Assembly: GCF_015207425.1 (NCBI RefSeq)
Contig: NZ_JADEWZ010000008.1
Coordinates: 1-64,000 of the forward strand
Origin: Lusitaniella coriacea LEGE 07157
GTDB taxonomy: Bacteria; Cyanobacteriota; Cyanobacteriia; Cyanobacteriales; Spirulinaceae
Length of the DNA: 64,000 bases
Direction of reading: 5' to 3'
Position 1 is the first letter of the stretch. The number at the start of each line of letters is the position of its first letter. Both the position numbers and the translations under genes were made by a program. Shown one piece after another: positions 25,519-35,868 of the stretch. The notes under the pieces were generated by a model, which had not been told where the DNA came from, ran no database searches, and saw nothing but the letters and a program-made list of their open reading frames with translations.

Positions 25519-27084
25519 ATGGAATGGTCAAATAACCGACAGGAAACAATCGAACGAGTTGTTGTCAGTGCGGAGCAAATGCGGCAGATTGAAGGGCGAA
25601 TTTTTTCTGCTGGAATGCCTGTTGAGGCGTTGATGGAAAAAGTTGCGGGGTTATTAACCGCTCGAATTGTCGCAACCTATCCTTTAGAAAAATTTTCCAG
25701 TGTCGGGGTTTTGGTGGGGCCCGGACATAATGGGGGCGATGCGCTCGTAATAGCGCGGGAATTGCATTTACAAGGCTATAAAGTTAGCATCTTTTGCCCT
25801 TTTTCTAAACTGAAGCCTCTAACGGGGAGCCATGCGAGTTATGCCCGAAGTTTGAGCATTCCTTTTTACGATCGCGCCCACCCATTAAAAAACTCCCAAT
25901 TCCTGATTGACGGGTTGTTTGGCTTTGGTTTGACTCGCGAACTTTCGGGGGAACTTGCCGCAGAGGTAGAGGAAATTAATTCGTGGTCGCAACCTATTGC
26001 AAGTATCGATCTCCCGTCAGGAATTCACACAGATACGGGGGCAGTTTTGGGAACTGCGGTCAAAGCCACGCAAACCTTTTGTTTGGGGTTGTGGAAACGG
26101 GCTTTTTTCCAGGATGCAGCATTGTCCCATTGCGGTCGCGCCACTTTAATTGATTTTGGCATTCCTCTTGCAGACATACGCGCAATTCTCGAACCCGTAC
26201 CTACAATTGAGCGCGTTACCAACGCAACGATGCGAGAACACCTGCCCCTTCCTCGCCCCCCCGTCACCCATAAATACAAACAAGGACATTTGCTCCTGAT
26301 TTGCGGTTCCCGACGCTATTGCGGCGGTGCGATTTTAACGGGTTTGGGTGCGAGGGCAAGTGGGGTGGGAATGCTGTCTATTGCCGTTCCCGAATCTCTC
26401 AAGCTCTTACTTGTCAGCCATTTGCCCGAAGCGTTGATTGTGGGCTGTCCGGAGACAAAAACTGGAGCAATTGCCGAATTTCCCGATGTTTTGGACGATT
26501 TGGAACAATTCAGCGCTATTGTTTGCGGGCCCGGTTTAACTTTAGATGCGCGATCGCGCGTTCGAGAAATTCTAAATGTAAATGCACCCCTAATTTTAGA
26601 TGCCGATGCTCTCAATTGCCTCGCCCAATGGGGAACGACCTCAACCCTCGCCCAACGCCAAGGGGAAACAATCCTTACGCCCCATCTCGGTGAATTTAAG
26701 CGCTTGTTCCCCGATTTCAATTATCCCTTGCAAGACGCGATCGCGTCCGCCCAAAACGCCGCAGCCCAGAGTGGAGCCATTATAGTCCTCAAAGGAGCCA
26801 GAACCGCGATCGCGCACCCTAATGGATCGGTAAAAATCGTCCCCGAAAGTACGCCCGCCCTCGCACGGGGAGGGAGTGGAGATGTCCTCGCGGGTTTAAT
26901 TGGGGGTTTGGTCGCGCAACCCACAACCGATATCGCCGCAACCGTCGCCACCGCAGCCACTTGGCACGCCCGTGCAGGGCTTCTCGCCGCAGGAGAACGC
27001 ACCGAATTGGGCGTTGATGCCCACACCCTCGGACAATTTTTAACACCCGCACTGGCGGAGATTTTGGCTTATCCCCTTCTATAG
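25519..27084 (+). CDS. nnr: bifunctional NAD(P)H-hydrate epimerase / ADP-dependent dehydratase
   Basis: 521 aa. The N-terminal epimerase (YjeF_N, about 15-215) has VGVLVGPGHNGGDALVIARELHL-type sequence and the LIDGLFGFGL motif. The C-terminal dehydratase (YjeF_C, about 235-515) has a GGAILTGLGARASGVGM segment and ARGGSGDVLAGLIGG. It repairs damaged NADHX and NADPHX. ATG 25519. The stop codon (TAG 27082-27084) lies inside the left end of a repeat element. Confidence 0.95.
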   Translation: MEWSNNRQETIERVVVSAEQMRQIEGRIFSAGMPVEALMEKVAGLLTARIVATYPLEKFSSVGVLVGPGHNGGDALVIARELHLQGYKVSIFCPFSKLKPLTGSHASYARSLSIPFYDRAHPLKNSQFLIDGLFGFGLTRELSGELAAEVEEINSWSQPIASIDLPSGIHTDTGAVLGTAVKATQTFCLGLWKRAFFQDAALSHCGRATLIDFGIPLADIRAILEPVPTIERVTNATMREHLPLPRPPVTHKYKQGHLLLICGSRRYCGGAILTGLGARASGVGMLSIAVPESLKLLLVSHLPEALIVGCPETKTGAIAEFPDVLDDLEQFSAIVCGPGLTLDARSRVREILNVNAPLILDADALNCLAQWGTTSTLAQRQGETILTPHLGEFKRLFPDFNYPLQDAIASAQNAAAQSGAIIVLKGARTAIAHPNGSVKIVPESTPALARGGSGDVLAGLIGGLVAQPTTDIAATVATAATWHARAGLLAAGERTELGVDAHTLGQFLTPALAEILAYPLL

Positions 27085-27196
27085 CACTAGCCAGGAGTGT
27101 TAGGACATTGGTGAAGGCGAGCAGGGGAAGCAGGGGAAGCTGAGGGAGAGAGAAGGTGTGAATTCGGGTGTCCTAACTGTTATGGCGACTGCTATA
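27080..27196. mobile_element. MITE-like element, family C
   Basis: 117 bp bounded by imperfect inverted ends: TATAGCA...GCCA...GTTAGGACA on the left, and on the right TGTCCTAAC...TGGCGACTGCTATA. The interior is GGGGAAGC-rich. The right end recurs alone at 39036-39062. No ORF, so non-autonomous if mobile. It overlaps the nnr stop codon. Confidence 0.55.
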
Positions 27197-27388
27197 AAAT
27201 TCGGTTGAATGCCCTAGAGTGAGGACTGATATGAAATCTGGTTGAATGCCCTCAGCAAGGGTTGACACGGGGACGCGGTGATGCGGAGACACGGTGAATT
27301 TTTAGGATGGGCAATTTGAAGGATTTGATATGACACGCCAGACACGGTGAAGTTTTGATGATGGGCAATTTGAAAGATTCGAGATGAC
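27192..27388 (+). repeat. interspersed repeat family A, full copy plus partial copies
   Basis: The full copy is 27229-27331 (103 bp): ATATGAAATCTGGTTGAATG...GGCAATTTGAAGGATTTGATAT. The ends are imperfect inverted repeats (16/24 positions). A left-half copy (27192-27228) precedes it and a right-half copy (27335-27388) follows. With family C it fills the 403-bp gap before cysK; no gene seen there. Confidence 0.7.
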
Positions 27389-27487
27389 GAAGCTTGCCAA
27401 TCTTAAAATTCTTATAGCGATTCTGGCAAACGCGCGGCATAAATTTGGATAATTCGATTATTAATGATTCATCTATCCCAAAAAACC

Positions 27488-28447
27488 ATGCATATTGCTC
27501 AAAATATTACCGAGTTGGTCGGGCGAACTCCTCTCGTTCAACTCAATCGCATTCCTCAAGCAGAAGGCTGTGTCGCTCAAATTCTGGTCAAACTCGAAGG
27601 AATGAACCCAGCAGCCTCCGTAAAAGACCGAATTGGAGTCAATATGGTTGCTGCTGCTGAAAAAGAGGGAAAAATCACCCCCGGTAAAACCGTATTAGTC
27701 GAACCCACCTCTGGCAATACAGGAATTGCCCTCGCTATGACGGCTGCGGCGAAGGGATACAAACTCATTTTAACGATGCCAGAAAGTATGAGTTTGGAAC
27801 GGCGAGCCATGTTACGGGCTTATGGCGCACAGTTAGAACTCACTCCCGCAAAAGCAGGGATGAAAGGTGCAATTCAACGGGCGCAAGAATTGGTGGACTC
27901 GACTCCCGATGCCTTTATGCCGCAACAGTTTCGTAATCCCGCGAACCCCGAAGTTCATCGCCTCACCACCGCAGAGGAAATTTGGGAGGACACCGACGGA
28001 AAGATCGATATTTTGATTGCTGGCGTGGGAACGGGGGGAACAATTACAGGGATTGCAGAAGCGATTAAATCGCGCAAACCAGAATTTAAAGCGATCGCGG
28101 TCGAACCAACCAATAGTCCTATTCTCTCAGGCGGCGAACCAGGGCCCCATAAGATTCAAGGGATTGGCGCAGGGTTCGTTCCAGAGGTCTTGAGGGTCGA
28201 TTTAATTGATGAAGTGGTGACGGTTACAGATGAGGACGCGATCGCGTTAGGTCGTCGTTTAGCCCGCGAGGAGGGCATCCTTTCTGGCATTTCCTCCGGT
28301 GCTGCTCTCGGTGCGGCAATTCAAGTGGCAAAACGTCCGGAAAACGAAGGCAAACTCATCGTCATGATTCAACCGAGTTTTGGGGAACGCTACCTCAGTA
28401 CGCCGTTGTTTAAAGATTTAGAAGAACGAGAATTGAGTGCCGTTTGA
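27488..28447 (+). CDS. cysK: cysteine synthase A (O-acetylserine sulfhydrylase)
   Basis: 319 aa from ATG 27488 ([20 protein letters not shown]); the 24 bp upstream of it in frame have no support. PLP-dependent fold-type II enzyme making cysteine from O-acetylserine and sulfide. PLP Lys46 is in [10 protein letters not shown], the phosphate/substrate loop TSGNTG is at 74-79, and the C-terminal [11 protein letters not shown] is intact. Confidence 0.95.
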   Translation: MHIAQNITELVGRTPLVQLNRIPQAEGCVAQILVKLEGMNPAASVKDRIGVNMVAAAEKEGKITPGKTVLVEPTSGNTGIALAMTAAAKGYKLILTMPESMSLERRAMLRAYGAQLELTPAKAGMKGAIQRAQELVDSTPDAFMPQQFRNPANPEVHRLTTAEEIWEDTDGKIDILIAGVGTGGTITGIAEAIKSRKPEFKAIAVEPTNSPILSGGEPGPHKIQGIGAGFVPEVLRVDLIDEVVTVTDEDAIALGRRLAREEGILSGISSGAALGAAIQVAKRPENEGKLIVMIQPSFGERYLSTPLFKDLEERELSAV

Positions 28448-28566
28448 CTTCCAACACCCGCTATCTGCCCCTTTTCCAAGAACTGACAATTGAGAAAATT
28501 CTGAAGTTAGTGGAAAGTGGGGCTATATTAACCCAAAAAAGTCGATAACATTCGTAGAGATACTTA

Positions 28567-29163
28567 GTGAAAAAAATGCATATTTTAAAGCAAACCTTTT
28601 TGATGTTGGTTCCTGGCATCGTTGGAACGAATTTTCTAGCCATGCCTGCTATGGCGATTAGCTTTAATTTTTCCTTTGACAATGCGTTGAATGGGGGTGG
28701 AGCTGTAACAGGCGTAATCCGAGGGTTAGAGGAAGGAACTGGAGCAGCAACAAGTGTTGAAGTGTTGAGCAACACCACAGGCTTTGGTCTTGGGGAGTAT
28801 ATTGGAAGCCCTAGCTCAAACTCTTGGACTGTGATGGGTGGGGAACTGATTGCGTTTGATTTCATCTCATTCGGTATTCGCAATACCCCCCCTGCTACAA
28901 CAGATTCCACACTTTTTTTCAATTCGAGTGAATTGATGGGTGCTTCATTTCGAGCGGGAGTTAACTCAAATATTAGTAGCGTCATTACTGGCCGTTCCGG
29001 TGTTACAACTGAGGATATCGCCTTAACCTTTACTCAATTTACTCAACTAGATGACGAGCCTGAATCTGTTCCAGAACCCGCCAGCGTCTTGAGTCTCTTC
29101 GCAATTGGCGCAGTTGCCACCGGGTCAGTACTCAAGCGCAAGGAAGCTTTTAATCAACGCTAA
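28567..29163 (+). CDS. PEP-CTERM sorting domain protein
   Basis: 198 aa from GTG 28567 (ATG 28576 is an alternative). It has a signal peptide (MKKMHILKQTFLMLVPG..., AMA cleavage), a Ser/Gly/Thr-rich secreted body, and a C-terminal VPEPASVLSLFAIG hydrophobic helix ending in KRK, the PEP-CTERM signal. In other bacteria such proteins are processed by exosortase. The function of the body is unknown. Lower HIP1 content than neighbours. Confidence 0.88.
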   Translation: MKKMHILKQTFLMLVPGIVGTNFLAMPAMAISFNFSFDNALNGGGAVTGVIRGLEEGTGAATSVEVLSNTTGFGLGEYIGSPSSNSWTVMGGELIAFDFISFGIRNTPPATTDSTLFFNSSELMGASFRAGVNSNISSVITGRSGVTTEDIALTFTQFTQLDDEPESVPEPASVLSLFAIGAVATGSVLKRKEAFNQR

Positions 29164-29371
29164 TTGTGTTAGTTCTGCTCTGCTTTTATAGATGGCGCGA
29201 GCGAGCGGGTAGAGCGGGTATTGTTTGCCAGCCAAGGCTTAGGGGTTTTGAAATAATACACTCCAACCCTTTATCAATTGTCTTTGATTCTCTCAAAACA
29301 AACAACTTTGCCAACGCTTGGCAGAGTGTTATAGTTCGTCTTACTACTGTTGCATTTAGCCGAGCGGACTT

Positions 29372-30463
29372 ATGGTGTATCGCATTCTCAGCTTAGACGG
29401 AGGGGGCATTCGAGGGGTTTTATCCGCGCAAATTCTGGCAAGTTTAGAAACCCTAATCGATCGACCGTTACACGAATATTTTGACATGATTGCCGGAACC
29501 TCGACGGGTTCGATTGTCGCGGCGAGTCTCGTTCTGGAGAAAAGTGCGAAACAAATCGTCGAACTGTATCGCAAAAACGGCAGCACTATCTTTCCTTACT
29601 GGGGAAAAACCAGCTATCTTTCTCCAAAACGGTTTAAGTTGCTGCTTAATTACGGTCTTTCTGCGCCCAAATTTTCCAATCAAGGGTTGTGCGACGTTCT
29701 CAAGCAAGAATTTAGCGAAACGAAGACGGTGACTGACATTACGCTTTCAAGTGGTAGGAAGCCAAAACTCCTCATTTTTTCCTACGACACGGTTTCCCGC
29801 AGTCCCATCGTGTTCAAGAGTTGGCGCACGAGCAATTGGTACGCCGACGTTACCCTATGGGAAGCTTGTGCTTGTTCCGCATCCGCACCCACCTTTTTTC
29901 CCGCCTATCAAGTGAGTGGTGGGGGTAAAAGCTGTGCGGCGATTGATGGCGGTGTTGCGGCGAATAATCCGGTTACGGGCGCGATCGCGGAAGCGATAAA
30001 TTTAGGAGAAAAGATTGAGGATATCCGCGTTCTGTCGATTGGAACGGGAGAATACGCTTCGGGATTTCCCTACAAGGATGTGAAACAATGGGGCGTATTA
30101 CAATGGGCGGGACATATCATTGACGTGTTGATGGATGCTCCGGTTGATATCAGCGACTACGTGGCAAGGCAATTGATTAATACACAAGACCGCGAAACCG
30201 ACCATTATATTCGCCTGCAACCCCTCCTCTCCAACACATATTTGAGGGATTTGTTTGATGCGGAACTCGAACGCCAACTTCCCATCGGAATCAGCCGCAG
30301 AAATCTTAAACTGACAACAGCAATGGACAATGCCAGTCGAGAGAATATTGAGGCACTCATTGCTTTGGGGAAAGCTTACGTGAAAAATGGCAAATGTAGC
30401 GAGAAACTCACCGTTCGACAAAAAATTCAAGATTTTATCGACGAAGCACGTGGGGGCGATTGA
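29372..30463 (+). CDS. patatin-like phospholipase
   Basis: 363 aa. Oxyanion loop GGGIRG (10-15), nucleophile Ser44 in GTSTG, and the dyad Asp192 in AAIDGGVAANNP are all present, so it should be an active acyl hydrolase. A C-terminal ~100 residues (RQLINTQDRETDHYIRLQ...) belongs to the CBASS/patatin-type bacterial subgroup. No CD-NTase or other defence gene is adjacent, so a lipid-turnover role is as likely as defence. ATG 29372. Confidence 0.92.
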   Translation: MVYRILSLDGGGIRGVLSAQILASLETLIDRPLHEYFDMIAGTSTGSIVAASLVLEKSAKQIVELYRKNGSTIFPYWGKTSYLSPKRFKLLLNYGLSAPKFSNQGLCDVLKQEFSETKTVTDITLSSGRKPKLLIFSYDTVSRSPIVFKSWRTSNWYADVTLWEACACSASAPTFFPAYQVSGGGKSCAAIDGGVAANNPVTGAIAEAINLGEKIEDIRVLSIGTGEYASGFPYKDVKQWGVLQWAGHIIDVLMDAPVDISDYVARQLINTQDRETDHYIRLQPLLSNTYLRDLFDAELERQLPIGISRRNLKLTTAMDNASRENIEALIALGKAYVKNGKCSEKLTVRQKIQDFIDEARGGD

Positions 30464-30577
30464 GCGATCGCGCGTTTAGAATAGGAGACGGAGTACCAAT
30501 TGGCAACAGGTCGATTGGATATGGCGAGGAGACTTCGACCTCAATTCGCAATTGACTCATAATTCTGAACGCATAAA

Positions 30578-31555
30578 ATGGAGCAAGCATTTTACGATCG
30601 CGGATTGGAGAAATCCAGTCAAAAAAAGTACGCGGAGGCGATTAAAGAATTCGATCGCGCGATTCGAGTCAATTCGCAATTTTTATCCGCCTATTATCAA
30701 CGGGGATTGGCGTATTTCGATCTGGGGGATTTTCGGCGCGCGATCGCGGATTTCAACGAAACCCTTCACCTCGATCCTTTCTACGCTAAAGCTCATTGTA
30801 GCAGGGGTTTAGCTCATCTCGCCGCAGGCAACCCCCAAGCGGCACTCAAAGATGCCAATCGAGCGGTTGAATTGGATATTACCTATGCTCAAGCCTACAG
30901 TTTGCGAGGCGTTCTATTCCGCCGTCTCAATAATCCCGCGATCGCGATCGGCAATCTCAAAAAAGCCGCAGAACTTTACTTAGAAATACAAGATAAAGTC
31001 AATTGCCGACGATGTTTGCAGCAAATCGAAGATATCAAGAAATCCCGTCCTCCCGACAAACCCAAACCCACGCCGCCAGAATTTTGGGAAGAACTAAAAA
31101 ATAAAGTCCTTCGCGGCGATCTTCGGGAAGCGCTGGATGATTGCGATTGGCTGTTGCGCATCAATCGCCAAGACCCCAAAACTTACTACCATCGCGGTAG
31201 AATTTATCTAGAATGGGGCAATACTGCTGCCGCCATTGAGGATTTCAAAAAAGCCGCAGAATATTTTCAAAAGCAAGGAAATGAGATAGAAATGCAGCGA
31301 ATGTTCGACTTGCTTCAACAATTGCGCTCGAATCCTCCCCGTTACGCCGAGAGAACAACGCCGACACCTCCTCCTTTCATTCCCGATATCCCCTCACCCC
31401 GAACAATCCTCCACCACAAACTGTATCGTTTAGTGGGCAATTGGGAAATTGCTCAGGGACTCGTCAAACGCTTGAAAAACTCGCATCCCGGCAATCCAGA
31501 AGAGTGGTATTGGGAAAAAGCGATTTATGACATAGAGCGCGATCGCGGTAGATAA
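30578..31555 (+). CDS. TPR-repeat protein
   Basis: 325 aa. Five or so tetratricopeptide repeats (for example YAEAIKEFDRAIRVNSQF, FRRAIADFNETLHLDPFYAK, TAAAIEDFKKAAEYFQKQ) in two blocks separated by a Pro-rich linker (about 145-165). The C-terminal ~60 residues are not TPR-like. It starts 115 bp after the patatin gene. Likely a protein-protein interaction scaffold; partner unknown. Confidence 0.85.
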   Translation: MEQAFYDRGLEKSSQKKYAEAIKEFDRAIRVNSQFLSAYYQRGLAYFDLGDFRRAIADFNETLHLDPFYAKAHCSRGLAHLAAGNPQAALKDANRAVELDITYAQAYSLRGVLFRRLNNPAIAIGNLKKAAELYLEIQDKVNCRRCLQQIEDIKKSRPPDKPKPTPPEFWEELKNKVLRGDLREALDDCDWLLRINRQDPKTYYHRGRIYLEWGNTAAAIEDFKKAAEYFQKQGNEIEMQRMFDLLQQLRSNPPRYAERTTPTPPPFIPDIPSPRTILHHKLYRLVGNWEIAQGLVKRLKNSHPGNPEEWYWEKAIYDIERDRGR

Positions 31556-31653
31556 TCGAGTTCAGAGTTCGTGCTGAATGTGGAATTAAAACGATTCGCT
31601 GGGATATTATATAAAATCCGGTTACACGCTTCTTGTAAAAATCCCTAAAATCC

Positions 31654-32751
31654 CTAAGCTTCAAGTGAGGGATAATCCGTATATCCCACTTCCAAATTGT
31701 TATCTCCACGACCATAAAAAGTTTTGGGATTGGGTTCGTTCAGAGATGCATCAACTTTGAATCTTTGGGGTAAGTCGGGATTTGCAAGAAAAAGCTTACC
31801 ATAAGAAACTAATTCTGCTTGTTCTGTCGCAATTGCTCGATTTCCACTCACTTTTTCATAGCCGCCATTCGTAATTATCGTTCCATTATAAATCGGTCGA
31901 AAAACAGGCAAAACAGGATTAATAACATCGGCATTTGCCAAATCTATTTCATTGGGTTCCATTAAATGGATATAAGCTAAGTTGAAATCATTTAGAGCAT
32001 TAATTACATAACTAAATATAGCTTTGGGATCGGAATCCCTCATTCCATAGAAAGTGTTACTAGGGGATAGTTTAATGCCAACGCGATCGCCACCCCAAAC
32101 TTTTGTAACAGCATCAACCACTTCCAGTAAAAAACGAGCGCGATTTTCAATTGAACCGCCATATCGATCGGTACGTTGATTGGAACCATCTTGTAAGAAT
32201 TGATCGATAAGATAGCCGAAAGCACCGTGCAATTCGATTCCATTAAAACCAGCTTCTATTGCATTTTCTGCACCTTGACGAAATTGCTCGATAATGGTCG
32301 GAATTTCTTCAGTTTCTAAGGCGCGAGGTGTTGGCAAATCTACCTTTCCAATGGGAGTATGGAGTTGTCCAATTCCCGCGATCGCGCTAGGTGCAATAGG
32401 TGACTCTCCATTCAATAAAGCCGGGTGTGTAACCCGTCCGCTATGCCACAGTTGCAAGAAAATTTTTCCATCCTTCTCATGAACGGCTTGAGTCACTAAT
32501 TTCCACCCTTCCACTTGCTCGGTAGTATAAATTCCCGGACAATTCATGTAACCGCTACTGAAGGGAGAAACCATCGTACACTCGGTAATAATTAATCCGG
32601 CTGAGGCTCTTTGAGCGTAATAGGTTGCCATTAATTCGGTGGGAATTGTACCATTCGCTCGCAAGCGAGTCATGGGAGCCATTACCATCCGATTGGGTAA
32701 AGTATTACCCCCCAACTGCACGGGAGAAAAAAGAGTAGTTTCAGAACTCAT
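31654..32751 (-). CDS. alkene reductase of the Old Yellow Enzyme family
   Basis: 365 aa. FMN-dependent NAD(P)H:alkene reductase. Visible: SPVQLGGNTLPNRMVMAPMTR at the N-terminus (split by convention of the family), HSGRVTHP, then FNGIELHGAFGYLIDQFLQ and RTDRYGGSIENRARF. It reduces activated C=C bonds in electrophilic compounds. With the pirin gene upstream and a divergent LysR gene, it forms a likely electrophile- or oxidant-responsive group. Confidence 0.93.
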   Translation of the reverse strand: MSSETTLFSPVQLGGNTLPNRMVMAPMTRLRANGTIPTELMATYYAQRASAGLIITECTMVSPFSSGYMNCPGIYTTEQVEGWKLVTQAVHEKDGKIFLQLWHSGRVTHPALLNGESPIAPSAIAGIGQLHTPIGKVDLPTPRALETEEIPTIIEQFRQGAENAIEAGFNGIELHGAFGYLIDQFLQDGSNQRTDRYGGSIENRARFLLEVVDAVTKVWGGDRVGIKLSPSNTFYGMRDSDPKAIFSYVINALNDFNLAYIHLMEPNEIDLANADVINPVLPVFRPIYNGTIITNGGYEKVSGNRAIATEQAELVSYGKLFLANPDLPQRFKVDASLNEPNPKTFYGRGDNNLEVGYTDYPSLEA

Positions 32752-32919
32752 AATTGATATATTTATTGTTAGGGAATGGAAGATTGAATGCTTTTATGGG
32801 GTGGGCTAGGCTGCAATTTATTCGATATTTTTTTGTTGAACTTCTATTCGCCCTAACCCACCAAAACCAGAGATTTTTGACTTAAAGCGGGTGGGCGCTA
32901 CCCACCCAACGAAATATCT

Positions 32920-33621
32920 CTAAGCCATATCAAATAGAAGAACTTCCGTACCATCCGTCATCCCTTGGAGAGTAATGCTATCTTCCTCGGAAATAGCTGC
33001 ACCATCTCCTGTTTCAAGAGAACGATTGTTGAGTGTTACAGCACCTCTTGCAACTTGAACCCATACCTTTCTTTGGCTAGACGTATTGTGATGAACGGCT
33101 TCATCTTTTGCCAAAGATGTTGCGTACAAATTTACGTCTTGGTGAATTGTTACTGAACCCTCTCTACCCTCTTGCGAACCCACTAATCTTAATTTGCCTC
33201 GTGTTTCCTCTTCTCCGAACATCTTTTGTTCGTAGCTGGGTTCTAGTTTATTTTGGTTGGGAAAAATCCAAATTTGTAGGAAATGAACCGATTTTTCATT
33301 GGATGGATTATACTCGCTATGGAGAATGCCCGTCCCCGCAGACATTCGCTGCACTTCTCCAGGACGAATAATTGAACTATTACCAATATTGTCTTTGTGT
33401 TCTAGTTCCCCTTCTAAGACATAGGTGACGATTTCCATGTCTTTGTGTCCGTGGGTTCCGAATCCTTTACTCGGTTGTACTTTGTCTTCATTGATGACTC
33501 GGAGACTGGCAAAACTTATATGGTTAGGATCGTAGTAGTTCCCGAAAGAAAAAGTATGTTTGCTATCGAGCCAACCCAGGTTAACCGCACCTCTTTCATT
33601 TGTGGGACGAATCGCAATCAT
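32920..33621 (-). CDS. pirin family protein
   Basis: 233 aa, a bicupin. The N-terminal cupin has the metal-binding [23 protein letters not shown] (His and Glu ligands) and the [13 protein letters not shown] motif. Bacterial pirins have quercetinase-like or regulatory activities. It is immediately upstream of the alkene reductase on the same strand (168-bp gap with GGTGGG/CCCACC repeats) and divergent from the LysR gene. Confidence 0.92.
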   Translation of the reverse strand: MIAIRPTNERGAVNLGWLDSKHTFSFGNYYDPNHISFASLRVINEDKVQPSKGFGTHGHKDMEIVTYVLEGELEHKDNIGNSSIIRPGEVQRMSAGTGILHSEYNPSNEKSVHFLQIWIFPNQNKLEPSYEQKMFGEEETRGKLRLVGSQEGREGSVTIHQDVNLYATSLAKDEAVHHNTSSQRKVWVQVARGAVTLNNRSLETGDGAAISEEDSITLQGMTDGTEVLLFDMA

Positions 33622-33696
33622 AACATTGACCTCCTTGATTGAAGGATTTGTATTCTGTTAGCTTGTTATTTATATTATGAATTGAATCTAATAAAA

Positions 33697-33717
33697 AGAC
33701 AATAGTCAATTTTGTCT
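33697..33717. promoter_or_regulatory. LysR-type binding palindrome
   Basis: AGACAA-N9-TTGTCT, 28 bp before the LysR start and in the shared region with pirin. The dyad spacing contains the T-N11-A pattern expected of LysR boxes. Confidence 0.6.
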
Positions 33718-33745
33718 ACATACCGTTTCCAAAATAGATACAATA

Positions 33746-34654
33746 ATGGATAAATTTGAAAGCCTGCGCGCTTTCTCTCGCGTGGTGGAAGAGGGGGGAT
33801 TTGCGGCGGCGGCGCGAAAAATGGAAATGTCCCGTTCTGCGGTGAATAAGTTGGTTGCAAACTTAGAGAATGAATTGGGGGTGCAATTGCTGTACCGCAC
33901 GACTCGGAAAGTGACCCCAACGGATACAGGGAGAGCATTCTACGAGCGTTGTGTGGAGATTTTGACAAGTTTAGCAGAAGCGGAGCAACTTGCGTCCGAG
34001 CAGCACGGCGAACCGAAAGGAACGATTAAGATTAATGCACCGATGTCTTTTGGGACGTTATATTTGGGCGCGATCGCGTCTGATTTTATGGTGCGCTATC
34101 CAGAGATTAAGGTGCAACTCACTCTCGACGATCGATTTGTGGACGCGATCGCGGAAGGTTACGATTTAGTGGTGCGAATCGCTAAACCCACGGAGTCTGC
34201 GAGTTTAGTGGTTCGTCCCATTATTCCCATTGAACGAGTACTATGTGCCGCACCCGCTTACCTGGAAAAACGCGGCATTCCCCAACATCCCCAGGATTTA
34301 AAACAACATTCTTGCTTGCACTACGGTTACTTGGCGACGGGGAGTCAATGGCAATTTGAGGATGGAACAGAGCGATATACTATTGCGATTAACGGAGTCT
34401 TCTGTTCCAATAATGGGGAAGTTTTGCGAGATGCGGCGGTGCGAGGGTTAGGAATTGCACTGCTACCTCGATTTATTGTGGAAAATGAGTTGAACAATGG
34501 CACAGTTCAGCAAATTTTAATGAATTATCGCCTTCCAGAAATTGTTTTGAGTGTTATTTATCCCGTCAATCGCCATCTCTCAACGAAGGTACGATTATTA
34601 ACAGAATTTTTGGAGGAATGCTTAAAACTACCCCAAAGAAAAAGTGTTAAATAG
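33746..34654 (+). CDS. LysR family transcriptional regulator
   Basis: 302 aa. N-terminal winged HTH ([20 protein letters not shown], then [23 protein letters not shown]) and a LysR substrate-binding domain (about 90-295). It belongs to the DhcR/AaeR-like group often divergent from the gene it controls. Its divergent targets here are pirin and the alkene reductase. Confidence 0.94.
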   Translation: MDKFESLRAFSRVVEEGGFAAAARKMEMSRSAVNKLVANLENELGVQLLYRTTRKVTPTDTGRAFYERCVEILTSLAEAEQLASEQHGEPKGTIKINAPMSFGTLYLGAIASDFMVRYPEIKVQLTLDDRFVDAIAEGYDLVVRIAKPTESASLVVRPIIPIERVLCAAPAYLEKRGIPQHPQDLKQHSCLHYGYLATGSQWQFEDGTERYTIAINGVFCSNNGEVLRDAAVRGLGIALLPRFIVENELNNGTVQQILMNYRLPEIVLSVIYPVNRHLSTKVRLLTEFLEECLKLPQRKSVK

Positions 34655-34755
34655 TGTCAGACAGACGGAGTGACTTTTCAGACCACAGTCATCAGCGACC
34701 GACGAGCGAGATTTGCCTGAAAAAGAAAAGATGAAACACCATGAGGTCTCGGTAA

Positions 34756-34813
34756 GGGCGGGTTTTGCGGATCTTTCATGAATTATAGTAATAACTGTTG
34801 CTCAAACCCGCCC
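34756..34813. repeat. long inverted repeat between convergent genes
   Basis: GGGCGGGTTT / AAACCCGCCC, a perfect 10-bp stem with a 38-base loop, flanked by TGAGG / CCTCA. Possibly a terminator-like structure for the flanking convergent genes, but without a T-run. Confidence 0.5.
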
Positions 34814-34852
34814 AGCCTCAGCGAAAAACTGTATTTCACCAAGAGTCATCCA

Positions 34853-35746
34853 CTAAGCAAAACGACGGCGCAATAAGGGTTGAATTGCAAATAAGATTGC
34901 TGCATCAAAAACGAGCAATACCAGAAGAACGGTTGCAAAATTCAGGGTTCCCCACGGTGCTTCCATGACGGTGCTTCCGAGTCCCCAACCGTCGTTCAGG
35001 TAAATATAGCGGATGGGTTCAATCGCGTAGGTTAAAGGGTTCAGAGAGGCAATCCACTGCAACCAATTTGCCATAAAGGAGAGGGGTGCAAGGGCTGTAC
35101 TGGCAAAAAGTAAAGGCAGGTTAGTGACAAAGATAACAGCAATCAATTCGATGTGTCCGGGAAGGGCAAAAGCCAACCCCAAACTTAACGCCGTTACGCC
35201 TAAAACCACCAAAAAGACGAGCAGCGCGATCGCGCTCAACCCGGCAAAACCAGGCAAACCCGCCCCCAGAAAGGCACTCGCCGCAACAATCACCGCCGTT
35301 TGAATGAAAGCAAGGCTGATAATATAAATTGTCGATGCGGCAACAATAGAGTAGCGAGTCGCTAAAGGCGCAACCAGCAAGCGATTGAGAAACCCAAATT
35401 CGCGATCGAACATGACGGGCAATCCCGCATTCAACGCCCCAGAAAAAGCGGTAAAAACAATAACACCCGGTGCGAGAAATTTACCGTAGCTAATATCCGT
35501 TCCTAAAAATCCTTGGGGGGCTTGATAAAATAGCGCGCCAAAAAGAATCAACCACATCAATGGCTGAATCACCCCTGCAATCAGGGTTGAAGGGCGGCGT
35601 TTCAGTTGAATAAAGAGGCGCTTAGTGAGGGCGAGAGTTTCCTGTATAAATTCGGAAATAGGATTGCCCAAATCGCCCATTTGCCCTTGCATTTCTGGAT
35701 TAGGTGCGAGGCTTTTGAAGTTAGATGGCGTAATAGATTGGCTCAT
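34853..35746 (-). CDS. ABC-2 type transporter permease
   Basis: 297 aa from ATG 35746 (MSQSITPSNFKSL). The longer frame to 35872 overlaps the next gene's stop and is rejected. About six membrane helices; the conserved FGALFYQAPQG and MFDREFGFLNRLLVAP segments are typical of DrrB-like ABC-2 permeases. The ATP-binding partner is not adjacent, so it is encoded elsewhere. Substrate (drug, lipid or polysaccharide) unknown. Confidence 0.9.
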   Translation of the reverse strand: MSQSITPSNFKSLAPNPEMQGQMGDLGNPISEFIQETLALTKRLFIQLKRRPSTLIAGVIQPLMWLILFGALFYQAPQGFLGTDISYGKFLAPGVIVFTAFSGALNAGLPVMFDREFGFLNRLLVAPLATRYSIVAASTIYIISLAFIQTAVIVAASAFLGAGLPGFAGLSAIALLVFLVVLGVTALSLGLAFALPGHIELIAVIFVTNLPLLFASTALAPLSFMANWLQWIASLNPLTYAIEPIRYIYLNDGWGLGSTVMEAPWGTLNFATVLLVLLVFDAAILFAIQPLLRRRFA

Positions 35747-35868
35747 AAATTTGGATTCAATATTATTGATGGGAAGTCTACTTGGAGAGACGCAATTCTC
35801 TTCTCGTAGTCTATCAAAACTCAGCGCAGTACTCCGCCTATACTCAATCGGGTTGGGTGGAGAGGATG

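Noticed and set aside
28461-28985. 174-aa minus-strand frame opposite the PEP-CTERM gene
   Set aside because: The plus strand has a clear signal peptide and PEP-CTERM tail; the minus frame has no features.
29372-30463. Patatin gene as a CBASS effector
   Set aside because: No CD-NTase, Cap2/Cap3 or similar gene lies next to it; family alone does not support a defence role.
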